Positions 8,167 through 13,557 of a DNA stretch of 13,795 nucleotides are shown piece after piece. The number at the start of each line of letters is the position of its first letter. Position 1 is the first letter of the stretch. A model generated the notes under the pieces. That model worked only from the letters and a program-made list of their open reading frames with translations, searched no databases and was not told where the DNA came from. Source of the DNA: DASQJJ01 sp035631115 (GTDB lineage: Bacteria > Patescibacteriota > Microgenomatia > Levybacterales > UBA12049); contig DASQJJ010000032.1 of assembly GCA_035631115.1 (NCBI GenBank), positions 1-13,795 of the forward strand. The letters are read 5' to 3'. The position numbers were made by a program, and so were the translations under genes.

Positions 8167-9885
8167 TTATTTATGTATTTTTTCTTCTAAATCATTCAGG
8201 GCAATACTATACACAACTATTGGATATATTTCTTTTTCTACTTTTCCTTCTTGATGATATTTTTCGTTAACAAAAAAAGACGTTATTTTGTATGCGGATA
8301 TGTTTTTATCCACAAATGCTGTAAATGTGGGAAATAGCTTACGCATTGGCGTATCCACAACAAGAAGTACCTGTGGATTCTTCTTAGTATCTATATAAAT
8401 AAATGGGTACGTACCCGCAATGCTTTGTGTTGATATACGAAGATGATAATAATATGACTCAGGAAGAGAGACCAGTAGTAAAGGGTTTTCGGGAATATAT
8501 TTTTCTAGCCTACGGGCTGCTTTTTCTTCGTATGATGTCCTGTACCACGAGCTATCGTGCAAATACCTCAAGCCTTGGTAGCTGTACCACCCTTGGGCAA
8601 GCATAGTGCCCACTATAAATAATGAAATTAGAACAGACAGTACATATTGTTTCTTGTTGTCATTCTGGAGCGAAGCGATAGAATCTTTTCCCAAACGAGA
8701 TCCTATCGAGGTCGTTGCCTCTCCAGGATGACGAATTCCATACATTTTCAAACATATTTTAAACGTCTCAACAAAACCATAAGAGGCAGGAATAAGAAGA
8801 AATGGAATAAAGTGCGTCATGTATCGCTCCATTTCTGGATTGACCCTGTGATACACAATACCCAAAAATATCATGCAAGTAACACAAAAAAATCCATATG
8901 CTCTACGTGTTGGTTGAAGAAGAAAAAGAGTAAGACCAACAAGAGAAAATATGCCAAGAAAAAAATCATGCTGCATAAAATTCCGTACAGCAGGGAGGTG
9001 AAGAATTTGCAAGTATACAAGAAATATAAAAATCCAAAGAATGCCTATAGTTACTTTATTTATTTTTTCTGCGAAGTGAATTTTGAGAAAATACAATTTG
9101 TTTCTTACAAAAAGGAGAATACCAAAAAAAGATACTATGGCAATTGCGAAAGCATATTCTAATAAGTCTTTTACCTGACTAAAAATAGTAAAACCAATAG
9201 ATTGCAAAGGAAAAAGAAAGGATACACCGCAAAAGCATGCAATACCTGCAACGCTCATTGTAAGAAGACGGGGAAGTGAATTTTTACCTTGTGCAACATG
9301 AAGAAAAAACAGAGGGAAAATAAGTACAATATATTCATATCTGGTTAATACAGCGGCTGCAAAAAGTATTCCTGTAAAAAAATCCTGAAGAGATGCTATT
9401 TTGAAATCTTTTGAAAGTGTTGCAAAAAATCTCCATAGAAAAAGAGAAAGTAAGAGCACTCCAATTGATTCGGTCATAATAAATCCACTCCAAATAGTGA
9501 GATTAAATGACAGCGCAACAAAGAGTGCTGCAGCTAGGCCAAAAAGATATGACTTAAAAATACTTTTTATATAAAAAAAGCTAACTGGTATAAGAATACT
9601 ACCTGCTACAAGAGATATTCCCTGAGCAATACGCGAAGTATCAAACCATATAAGAGTAAATAAATCTATAAGAAGGGGATACATTGGTCTTGTCCATATA
9701 AAAAAGTCTGGATACAGCATGCCGCCTCGTCCTAAATAGCCAACAACACTGTGGTACGTAAGAATATTGTGTGCAACAACAAGACTCTGATACGAATCTG
9801 GGTAAATTTTAAAAGGAGAGATATTATGTACTCGAAGAACAATACCTACAGAAATAAGTACAAGAAGCAAAAGAAGCTTTTTCAC
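8167..9885 (-). CDS. Polytopic GT-C glycosyltransferase interrupted in frame by a palindromic repeat
   Basis: The protein has 572 residues: one helix at 2-17, a first loop with FKIYPDSYQS (D30), then about ten further helices and a soluble C-terminal part from about 440. This layout fits a PMT/ArnT-like GT-C enzyme using a polyprenyl-phosphate sugar. Residues 385-411 (IRHPGEATTSIG to ASLQNDN) are encoded by a palindromic repeat and fall in a loop between two membrane helices, so the fold is probably kept. The start used is GTG at 9885. An ATG eight bases upstream opens only a three-codon frame, ATGAAAAAGTGA; one extra A in its A run would join it to give MKKVKKLLLLL. A slip, sequencing error or phase-variable start is therefore possible. 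It lies 32 bases after the lysozyme-like gene. Confidence 0.8.
   Translation of the reverse strand: MKKLLLLLVLISVGIVLRVHNISPFKIYPDSYQSLVVAHNILTYHSVVGYLGRGGMLYPDFFIWTRPMYPLLIDLFTLIWFDTSRIAQGISLVAGSILIPVSFFYIKSIFKSYLFGLAAALFVALSFNLTIWSGFIMTESIGVLLLSLFLWRFFATLSKDFKIASLQDFFTGILFAAAVLTRYEYIVLIFPLFFLHVAQGKNSLPRLLTMSVAGIACFCGVSFLFPLQSIGFTIFSQVKDLLEYAFAIAIVSFFGILLFVRNKLYFLKIHFAEKINKVTIGILWIFIFLVYLQILHLPAVRNFMQHDFFLGIFSLVGLTLFLLQPTRRAYGFFCVTCMIFLGIVYHRVNPEMERYMTHFIPFLLIPASYGFVETFKICLKMYGIRHPGEATTSIGSRLGKDSIASLQNDNKKQYVLSVLISLFIVGTMLAQGWYSYQGLRYLHDSSWYRTSYEEKAARRLEKYIPENPLLLVSLPESYYYHLRISTQSIAGTYPFIYIDTKKNPQVLLVVDTPMRKLFPTFTAFVDKNISAYKITSFFVNEKYHQEGKVEKEIYPIVVYSIALNDLEEKIHK
8659..8732. repeat. Palindromic repeat inserted in frame in a GT-C gene
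   Basis: The left arm reads GTCATTCTGGAG, a short spacer, then CGATAGAATC. The reverse complement of the right arm reads GTCATCCTGGAG, a longer spacer, then CGATAGGATC. The arms differ at only a few bases, so the 74-base unit can fold into a long hairpin with a loop around TTTTCCCAAACGA. The GTCATTCTGG motif recurs at 994-1003. It is read through without a stop and adds about 26 polar and charged residues to the membrane protein. The pattern resembles Rickettsia palindromic elements and REP-like units; it is short and codes for no mobility protein of its own. Confidence 0.8.
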
Positions 9886-9917
9886 TTTTTCATTTTACCA
9901 CAGCGTTTCTTGAAGAC

Positions 9918-10487
9918 TTACAGCTGATTCATGACAAAGGCAACATTTTCTTTCCAGTGATTGGTATTGCCAGGATTATAAATTTTGCCTATTTCATCTA
10001 AGCTTTCTATTCCTTTTTCTTTTCTCTTGGCAAAATAGCGAGAAATAGTAGTAATTGCTTCTTCGTATGAAGAAAAACTGGTTACCTTTTTACCCCACAC
10101 GCCATATCCCCAACAATTATAATTAGCGCCTGCAAGCACTTTTTTACAAAGACCTGTTTCTTGCATGGCAATTGCAGGTAAAAGTCTATAATCAATACCA
10201 TACTCATCTGCCTTACTTACAATAAATGAAGAGTAATTGAGTAAAGGTGAGTGATACAAAGAGAGATATTCTTTTAAATTGTAGGTGCGCTTATCCGACA
10301 GGGTTGCAGATCCTTCAAAAACAGCATTCATAGGAGCAAGGGCAGCATACGCAAAAGGACTTTCTTCGCGTCTCGTATTTACCCCCAAAACCCCAAACGT
10401 ATGTTGAGAAGACAAAAGAAAAATACTTAATATAAGTAAAGAAGGCGCGAGCGTAAAGAATAATAAGAGTACCAAAAACTTCCGCAT
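9918..10487 (-). CDS. Secreted lysozyme-like (glucosaminidase/transglycosylase fold) protein
   Basis: The ATG at 10487 gives 189 residues; a TTG four codons upstream (10499) is possible but less likely. A strong hydrophobic signal segment spans about 3-26. The mature part has DYRLLPAIAMQETG (99-112) with the candidate catalytic E110, NCWGYGVWG (124-132), SSYEEAITTISRYF (139-152) and LDEIGKIYNPG (163-173). Spacing of Glu, the WGYG turn and the SYEEAI helix matches lysozyme-like peptidoglycan hydrolases related to the glucosaminidase and soluble transglycosylase groups. It is a paralogue of the plus-strand gene at 12895. It probably trims cell-wall glycan outside the membrane. It is the first gene of the leftward cluster, 32 bases before a GT-C gene, so co-transcription is likely. 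Confidence 0.82.
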   Translation of the reverse strand: MRKFLVLLLFFTLAPSLLILSIFLLSSQHTFGVLGVNTRREESPFAYAALAPMNAVFEGSATLSDKRTYNLKEYLSLYHSPLLNYSSFIVSKADEYGIDYRLLPAIAMQETGLCKKVLAGANYNCWGYGVWGKKVTSFSSYEEAITTISRYFAKRKEKGIESLDEIGKIYNPGNTNHWKENVAFVMNQL

Positions 10488-10492
10488 AAGCA

Positions 10493-10532
10493 GTGTCAAC
10501 CCTATGCTGACACACTCGATTTATGTTGTCAA
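10493..10532 (-). promoter_or_regulatory. Putative leftward promoter with operator-like inverted repeat
   Basis: Read on the minus strand, a perfect TTGACA lies at 10532-10527, and a weak -10 (CAGCAT) follows at 17 bases or CATAGG at 20. Between this and the ATG at 10487 lies a perfect 6-base inverted repeat, GTGTCA and TGACAC with a 9-base centre, at 10493-10513. Its position over the expected transcription start suits a repressor site. The TTGACA overlaps the -35 of the divergent tRNA promoter, so the two promoters may compete. Confidence 0.4.
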
Positions 10533-10555
10533 GTTGAAGCTAATTCTGGTACAAT
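10526..10555 (+). promoter_or_regulatory. Promoter of tRNA-Leu(CAG)
   Basis: TTGTCA at 10526-10531 and an extended -10, TGGTACAAT, with its hexamer at 10550-10555, separated by 18 bases. Initiation would fall about 10562, four bases before the tRNA. Confidence 0.7.
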
Positions 10556-10565
10556 GATGCGAGTT

Positions 10566-10648
10566 GCCGACGTGGTGAAATGGTATACACGTAGTGTTCA
10601 GAACGCTATGCCGTCACAAGCGTGGAGGTTCGAGTCCTCTCGTCGGCA
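10566..10648 (+). tRNA. tRNA-Leu(CAG)
   Basis: Acceptor strands GCCGACG (10566-10572) and CGTCGGC (10641-10647) pair fully and A10648 is the discriminator. The anticodon stem TAGTG/CGCTA closes loop TTCAGAA with anticodon CAG at 10599-10601. A long variable arm (class II) and T-loop TTCGAGT complete the fold. CCA is not encoded. The T-arm-to-tail sequence is repeated downstream at 10784-10802. Confidence 0.95.
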
Positions 10649-10802
10649 CAAATAAAATGTGCTGTCTTTAGACTGTACATTTTATTTCTTGTCATAGTTG
10701 ACTCGAATGCCGGATTGATAGTGAGCGAAGTCGAACCAGAGGGAGGCGGGGTCGCGAGGCGGCGCAAGCCGAACTTGTGACCAAGTCCTCTCGTCGGCAC
10801 AA
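10633..10802 (+). repeat. tRNA-tail element 1 (terminator, inverted T-loop, core, second tRNA tail)
   Basis: The 19 bases AGTCCTCTCGTCGGCACAA at the tRNA-Leu(CAG) end (10633-10651) recur exactly at 10784-10802, giving a 151-base unit. Inside lie a hairpin (10650-10687), then GACTCGAATGCCGGA (10700-10714), whose first part is the reverse complement of the tRNA T-loop, then a GC-rich core. The core shares TCGCGAGGC (10752-10760) and GAACTTGTGA (10771-10780) with the elements at 10972 and 13540. No protein is supported on either strand. It looks like a small non-coding unit tied to tRNA 3' ends; mechanism unknown. Confidence 0.8.
10650..10687 (+). terminator. Hairpin terminator after tRNA-Leu(CAG)
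   Basis: A perfect 11-base stem pairs AAATAAAATGT (10650-10660) with ACATTTTATTT (10677-10687). An inner mini-stem GTC/GAC closes a TTTA loop. The A-rich and T-rich flanks suggest termination, possibly in both directions. Confidence 0.6.
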
Positions 10803-10810
10803 GAAAAATT

Positions 10811-10819
10811 TGGTATAAT
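10811..10819 (+). promoter_or_regulatory. Extended -10 promoter for the tRNA-Leu(GAG)/tRNA-Val pair
   Basis: TGGTATAAT, a perfect -10 hexamer (10814-10819) with the TG extension, lies 10 bases before the tRNA. The matching -35 position falls in the duplicated tRNA tail of element 1 and is poor, so the extended -10 probably carries the activity. Confidence 0.65.
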
Positions 10820-10828
10820 AGCTTTTAC

Positions 10829-10911
10829 GCGGACGTGGCGAAATGGTAGACGCGCATCCTTGAGGTGGATGTGCCTGTAAGGGTTTGGAGGTTCAAGTCC
10901 TCTCGTCCGCA
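10829..10911 (+). tRNA. tRNA-Leu(GAG)
   Basis: Acceptor strands GCGGACG (10829-10835) and CGTCCGC (10904-10910) pair fully, discriminator A10911. The anticodon stem CATCC/GGATG closes loop TTGAGGT with anticodon GAG at 10862-10864. Class II variable arm, T-loop TTCAAGT. CCA is not encoded. It is followed after four bases by tRNA-Val, with no repeat between them. Confidence 0.95.
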
Positions 10912-10915
10912 CATT

Positions 10916-10992
10916 GGACGATTAGCTCAGTTGGCTAGAGCATCTCATTTACACTGAGAGGGTCTGGGGTTCGAGTCCCTAATCGTCCACCA
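10916..10992 (+). tRNA. tRNA-Val(TAC)
   Basis: Acceptor strands GGACGAT (10916-10922) and ATCGTCC (10982-10988) pair fully, discriminator A10989. The D-stem is GCTC/GAGC; the anticodon stem TCTCA/TGAGA closes loop TTTACAC with anticodon TAC at 10950-10952; the T-loop is TTCGAGT. CCA is present at 10990-10992, unlike the three tRNA-Leu genes here. Confidence 0.96.
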
Positions 10993-11143
10993 GAAAAATC
11001 TCTTACCTTTAGGTAGGAGATTTTTTATGAGATCTTAGGACTCGAACTGCCGGACTGGAGTCTCGCCAAAGGCGAACGAAAGGAGGCGGGCTCGCGAGGC
11101 GAGCATCAGCGAGAACTTGTGAGGCGAGTCCCTAATCGTCCAC
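10972..11143 (+). repeat. tRNA-tail element 2
   Basis: The 19 bases CGAGTCCCTAATCGTCCAC of the tRNA-Val 3' end (10972-10990) recur exactly at 11125-11143, a 153-base unit. Between them lie a terminator (10994-11026), GGACTCGAACTGCCGGA from 11038 (the first ten bases are the reverse complement of this tRNA's GTTCGAGTCC), and the shared core with TCGCGAGGC (11092-11100) and GAACTTGTGA (11113-11122). Same layout as element 1, but the tail matches tRNA-Val, not Leu. Confidence 0.8.
10994..11026 (+). terminator. Intrinsic terminator after tRNA-Val
   Basis: An imperfect stem pairs AAAAATCTCTTACC with GGTAGGAGATTTTTT around a TTTA loop, with one T-G pair, followed by a T run. It ends the tRNA-Leu(GAG)/tRNA-Val transcript. 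Confidence 0.85.
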
Positions 11144-11244
11144 TTAATGGTTCTTGAAGCTAATTTTTCTGCTGCTTTTCTACCATTTTTGAATCTTCGA
11201 GGCCAAAAAGAGGTTCCAATACCTGATCCCTCTGATGCTTGTGT

Positions 11245-12162
11245 TTATTTAGCAGTAGTTTTCTGAATTTGTTGATACATTTCCCCCCAAGTTTCTGCTG
11301 GAACAACATGAATGTCCTCTCTTGGGGACTTACCTTGACCATATAAGTATATTGTACCTTGATACTCTGCAGGTAAGTCTTGGATAAGTTTGACGCTATC
11401 ATCCACAATACCTATGACTTCAGGGTATAGATAATGCAGAGACTTTGCTTTCCATTGTGTTCCATCAGCGTGCGAAACATCATTAGGCTTAAAAATAAGA
11501 GGAATATCAGGAAATCCATGCTTTCGTAGCCAATTTGTAGTACCTTCAAGAACTTCAGGGGGTCTCACCGTAATATATCCAACAATTGGAACAATCTTCG
11601 CAACTTCGTTTACCATTTCAACAGACCCTTCAATAGGAAGTTCTCCTTCTTGTACTGCATTGGAATTTCGTGCATTATGCATCCACTCATTTGCCACTGG
11701 ATTATCTTTCCAATAGGGTACAAACTGGGCGTAGTGATATTTTGCTATAAGTTCTTCCGAAGAAAGATGTGCATCTTCTTTGCTCACTCCAGCAATGGTT
11801 CGGAGTTGATCGAAAAAATATAGCACTGCATTTGCAAGTGTTTCATCAATATCTAAAACGATCCCCTGTCTTCCCTCTTTTTGTAAATTTATTTTAAATG
11901 CAACTATATCTGGTCCGACTTGTCCTTTTTGTTCTTCTGCCTTTTTATCTTGTACTTCTTGTGTGGAAAGTTTTCGTCTTCGGGCATTTTCTCGAGAAAG
12001 AATTGTGCCATCTGGAAAGCTGGTCTTCTTATCAAAAGCAAAAGCTAAAGCAAGTTCGCTCAATCCTAATACTCCAAGAGTAATAGTATTCTTTCTTCTC
12101 CAAGATGAAGAGGTATGTAAGTCTCGTAATTTTGGTCTATTAAATTCAACATTGTTTCCCAC
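11245..12162 (-). CDS. HAD-superfamily phosphatase, membrane-anchored or secreted
   Basis: The protein has 305 residues from a GTG start; no in-frame ATG lies upstream before a stop. A basic stretch WRRKN (21-25) precedes one hydrophobic segment at about 26-43, which looks like a signal or anchor. The HAD domain begins near residue 97: motif I VLDIDETLA (D104 nucleophile, D106, T108), motif II in YITVRP (T198), motif III in WKAKSL (K238 or K240), motif IV GIVDDS (D254, D255). All catalytic positions are kept. The DxDET form resembles acid phosphatases and polynucleotide or nucleotide phosphatases of the HAD class; substrate unknown. It is transcribed alone from its own promoter, with its start codon within about three bases of the predicted transcript end. 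The same frame stays open for over 30 codons past the TAA. Confidence 0.8.
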   Translation of the reverse strand: MGNNVEFNRPKLRDLHTSSSWRRKNTITLGVLGLSELALAFAFDKKTSFPDGTILSRENARRRKLSTQEVQDKKAEEQKGQVGPDIVAFKINLQKEGRQGIVLDIDETLANAVLYFFDQLRTIAGVSKEDAHLSSEELIAKYHYAQFVPYWKDNPVANEWMHNARNSNAVQEGELPIEGSVEMVNEVAKIVPIVGYITVRPPEVLEGTTNWLRKHGFPDIPLIFKPNDVSHADGTQWKAKSLHYLYPEVIGIVDDSVKLIQDLPAEYQGTIYLYGQGKSPREDIHVVPAETWGEMYQQIQKTTAK

Positions 12163-12171
12163 AATGGGAGA

Positions 12172-12200
12172 ATTATAAAAAAAAGTAGAGGTAAATACAA
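12172..12200 (-). promoter_or_regulatory. Promoter of the HAD phosphatase, near-leaderless
   Basis: On the minus strand TTGTAT (12200-12195) and a perfect TATAAT (12177-12172) are 17 bases apart. Initiation is expected near 12165, about three bases before the GTG start, so the mRNA would have almost no leader. Confidence 0.65.
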
Positions 12201-12367
12201 GCTATAGGTTTTTACATTGAATACTAAATGTGTTGTCCCAATACTTCCCTGTGATATTACGTCAAAGCTAGTTCGTGGCTAATCTGCAAGACTGGATACC
12301 ATTTCCAAATATATCCCTCCATCTGGTTCCAACTTTTTCTGAAATGTCCACCAGAAAAGATTTTTGC

Positions 12368-12396
12368 TTGACTCGTGCTTAAATATATCTTATAAT
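12368..12396 (+). promoter_or_regulatory. Promoter giving a leaderless transcript of the small basic protein
   Basis: TTGACT (12368-12373) and TATAAT (12391-12396) are separated by exactly 17 bases. Initiation would fall at about 12403-12404, on the A of the ATG. There is no room for a ribosome binding site. Confidence 0.75.
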
Positions 12397-12403
12397 ACGC
12401 TTC

Positions 12404-12706
12404 ATGGTAGATAAACTGATACGTGCTTTTGACACAGCCAGAGATGCCGCCGAGAAACATATAGCAAAACATAAGAGAGCCAAAGAGGCAAAAACACTGT
12501 TTCCAGGCACATCGGAAGCGGATGAATTAGCAAGGTCCTATTACACATCTTTTGGAAAATTTGGGGGAGACTTGTTAAGAAATGCATCTGACAGCATGCG
12601 CTGGGAAGTAAGAAATGCACGCGACCCTGAGGCAGCAAAAGAAAGACGAGCAACAGCAGTAACATACGCTCAAGCAGCTCGACGTCTTAGAAATCAAGTC
12701 CGTTAG
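12404..12706 (+). CDS. Small basic helical protein of unknown function
   Basis: The protein has 100 residues, is rich in Ala, Arg, Lys and Glu, and has no hydrophobic segment, so it is probably cytosolic. It reads as three or more amphipathic helices: about 2-30 (LIRAFDTARDAAEKHIAKHK), 37-62 (after FPGTSEADELAR) and 74-98 (AAKERRATAVTYAQAARRL). The basic, helical make-up would suit nucleic-acid or ribosome binding, but no known family is recognised. The start is fixed by a near-consensus promoter whose predicted initiation site is the ATG itself. A leftward frame covers much of the same DNA (12402-12665), but its product is Leu/Cys/His-rich without order and has no promoter, so this strand is preferred. 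Confidence 0.7.
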   Translation: MVDKLIRAFDTARDAAEKHIAKHKRAKEAKTLFPGTSEADELARSYYTSFGKFGGDLLRNASDSMRWEVRNARDPEAAKERRATAVTYAQAARRLRNQVR

Positions 12707-12754
12707 TAAAGTTCGTACATTCTTCGTTTTTAGACTTTAGATTGCATTGTAAGC

Positions 12755-12776
12755 CAAATTTAGCCTCAAATTTAGC
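12755..12776 (+). repeat. Short tandem direct repeat upstream of a promoter
   Basis: CAAATTTAGC occurs at 12755-12764 and 12767-12776, a 12-base period (about one helical turn), ending 12 bases before the -35 box at 12789. The placement suits an activator site; no regulator is identified. Confidence 0.35.
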
Positions 12777-12788
12777 AAGATAGACCCC

Positions 12789-12817
12789 TTGACAAACTTA
12801 TAGTTTTGGTTTATACT
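12789..12817 (+). promoter_or_regulatory. Strong promoter upstream of the second lysozyme-like gene
   Basis: TTGACA (12789-12794) and TATACT (12812-12817) are 17 bases apart, close to consensus. Initiation is expected at 12824-12825, directly before an intrinsic terminator hairpin. Confidence 0.75.
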
Positions 12818-12826
12818 CATATACAG

Positions 12827-12870
12827 ATCCTAAGGTATGCCCTTCAAATGCATACGTTAGGATTTTTTTT
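12827..12870 (+). terminator. Intrinsic terminator or attenuator in the lysozyme-like gene leader
   Basis: ATCCTAAGGTATGC (12827-12840) pairs with GCATACGTTAGGAT (12850-12863) over 13 of 14 positions, with a 9-base loop and eight T residues at 12863-12870. It begins only two or three bases after the predicted transcript start, so it would cut the RNA at about 46 nt unless termination is prevented. It could also terminate reads from the small-protein gene. Confidence 0.8.
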
Positions 12871-12894
12871 ACGGCCAATTTTGGGCCACATATT

Positions 12895-13443
12895 ATGAAA
12901 GTAAAGACAAGTATCATTGCCTTTTCTCTTCTTCTCGTAACACTCCTTATTCCAGCAAAATCTTATGCACAAGAAGTTGCAGCAGGAGAGTCCGCCACGT
13001 TTTCTTCTCTTCTTGCACAAAGAGGCGCAGACAAGCGCGCAGATATTTTAAAACGATACCTAGAGCAATTTGATTCTCCACTTGCCGAGCACGCCTCAAC
13101 ATTTGTTGCTCAGGCTGATTTATACCAATTAGACTGGAGATTTGTTGCTGCAATTGCAGGACGAGAATCCACATTTGGAAAAGCAGAACCCTGTATTAAT
13201 GCGTGGGGATATGGCATTTACCCCGGCAATATGCGATGCTTTGACTCCTATGACGAAGGAATTCGAATTATTTCTAAAGATCTTCGAGAGAAGTATATGA
13301 ATAAATGGGGAGCACAAACCATTTGGGACATTGGAAAGATTTATGCATCTTCTCCAACATGGGCATCTGGTGTTATCTATTTTATGAATGACATGAGTGA
13401 TTTTGCGATTGCTCACCCATATCCTCTTCCTATTTCTCTATAA
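12895..13443 (+). CDS. Secreted lysozyme-like (glucosaminidase/transglycosylase fold) protein
   Basis: The protein has 182 residues. A classic signal peptide, MKVKTSIIAFSLLLVTLLIP then AKSYA, is probably cut after residue 25. The mature domain has DWRFVAAIAGRESTFG (80-95) with candidate catalytic E91, CINAWGYGIYPG (100-111), DSYDEGIRIISKDL (117-130) and IWDIGKIYASS (143-153). These match the minus-strand gene at 9918 motif by motif, so the two are paralogues. By family knowledge it would cleave or remodel peptidoglycan outside the cell. The ATG has no Shine-Dalgarno; the leader carries a promoter and then a strong terminator hairpin, so expression is probably controlled by attenuation or depends on read-through. 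C100 and C115 could form a disulfide. Confidence 0.83.
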   Translation: MKVKTSIIAFSLLLVTLLIPAKSYAQEVAAGESATFSSLLAQRGADKRADILKRYLEQFDSPLAEHASTFVAQADLYQLDWRFVAAIAGRESTFGKAEPCINAWGYGIYPGNMRCFDSYDEGIRIISKDLREKYMNKWGAQTIWDIGKIYASSPTWASGVIYFMNDMSDFAIAHPYPLPISL

Positions 13444-13455
13444 ATACGCTATACT
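13427..13455 (+). promoter_or_regulatory. Promoter of tRNA-Leu(TAG)
   Basis: TATACT at 13450-13455 with a weak TTCCTA 17 bases upstream (13427-13432). It overlaps the end of the lysozyme-like gene, and initiation is expected about 13 bases before the tRNA. Confidence 0.5.
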
Positions 13456-13474
13456 CTAGCTGTTCGGGCAACGA

Positions 13475-13557
13475 GCGGGCGTGGTGAAATGGTAGACACG
13501 ATAGGTTTAGGACCTATTGGCCGCAAGGTTATGGGGGTTCAAGTCCCTCCGCCCGCA
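13475..13557 (+). tRNA. tRNA-Leu(TAG)
   Basis: Acceptor strands GCGGGCG (13475-13481) and CGCCCGC (13550-13556) pair fully, discriminator A13557. The anticodon stem ATAGG/CCTAT closes loop TTTAGGA with anticodon TAG at 13508-13510. Class II variable arm, T-loop TTCAAGT. CCA is not encoded. Confidence 0.95.

Larger units (their letters stand above)
12163..12403. other. Divergent intergenic region
   Basis: This region carries the promoters of the leftward phosphatase gene and the rightward small-protein gene at its two ends. The middle (about 12200-12360) shows no convincing gene, tRNA or repeat. A short leftward frame through it runs into the small-protein gene on the other strand and has no supporting start signal. 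Confidence 0.5.

Noticed and set aside
8647..9162. Rightward 171-codon frame inside the GT-C gene
   Set aside because: It is antisense to a clear membrane protein, Lys/Arg-rich without order, and starts in the palindromic repeat.
10488..10499. TTG start four codons upstream for the lysozyme-like gene
   Set aside because: The ATG at 10487 opens directly on a standard signal segment, and the TTG sits within the operator-like inverted repeat.
10784..10802. A second, pseudo-tRNA gene
   Set aside because: Only the T-arm end and acceptor tail are copied; there is no D-arm, anticodon arm or 5' acceptor strand.
10606..10912. Leftward open frames of 64 and 76 codons across the tRNA-Leu genes and element 1
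   Set aside because: They are antisense to tRNA genes and to the non-coding repeat; sequences such as RTRGLEPPNPYR are typical false products of such regions.
12257..12665. Leftward frames of 71 and 87 codons near the small basic protein gene
   Set aside because: No promoter or ordered composition; the plus-strand frame has a near-consensus promoter set exactly on its ATG.
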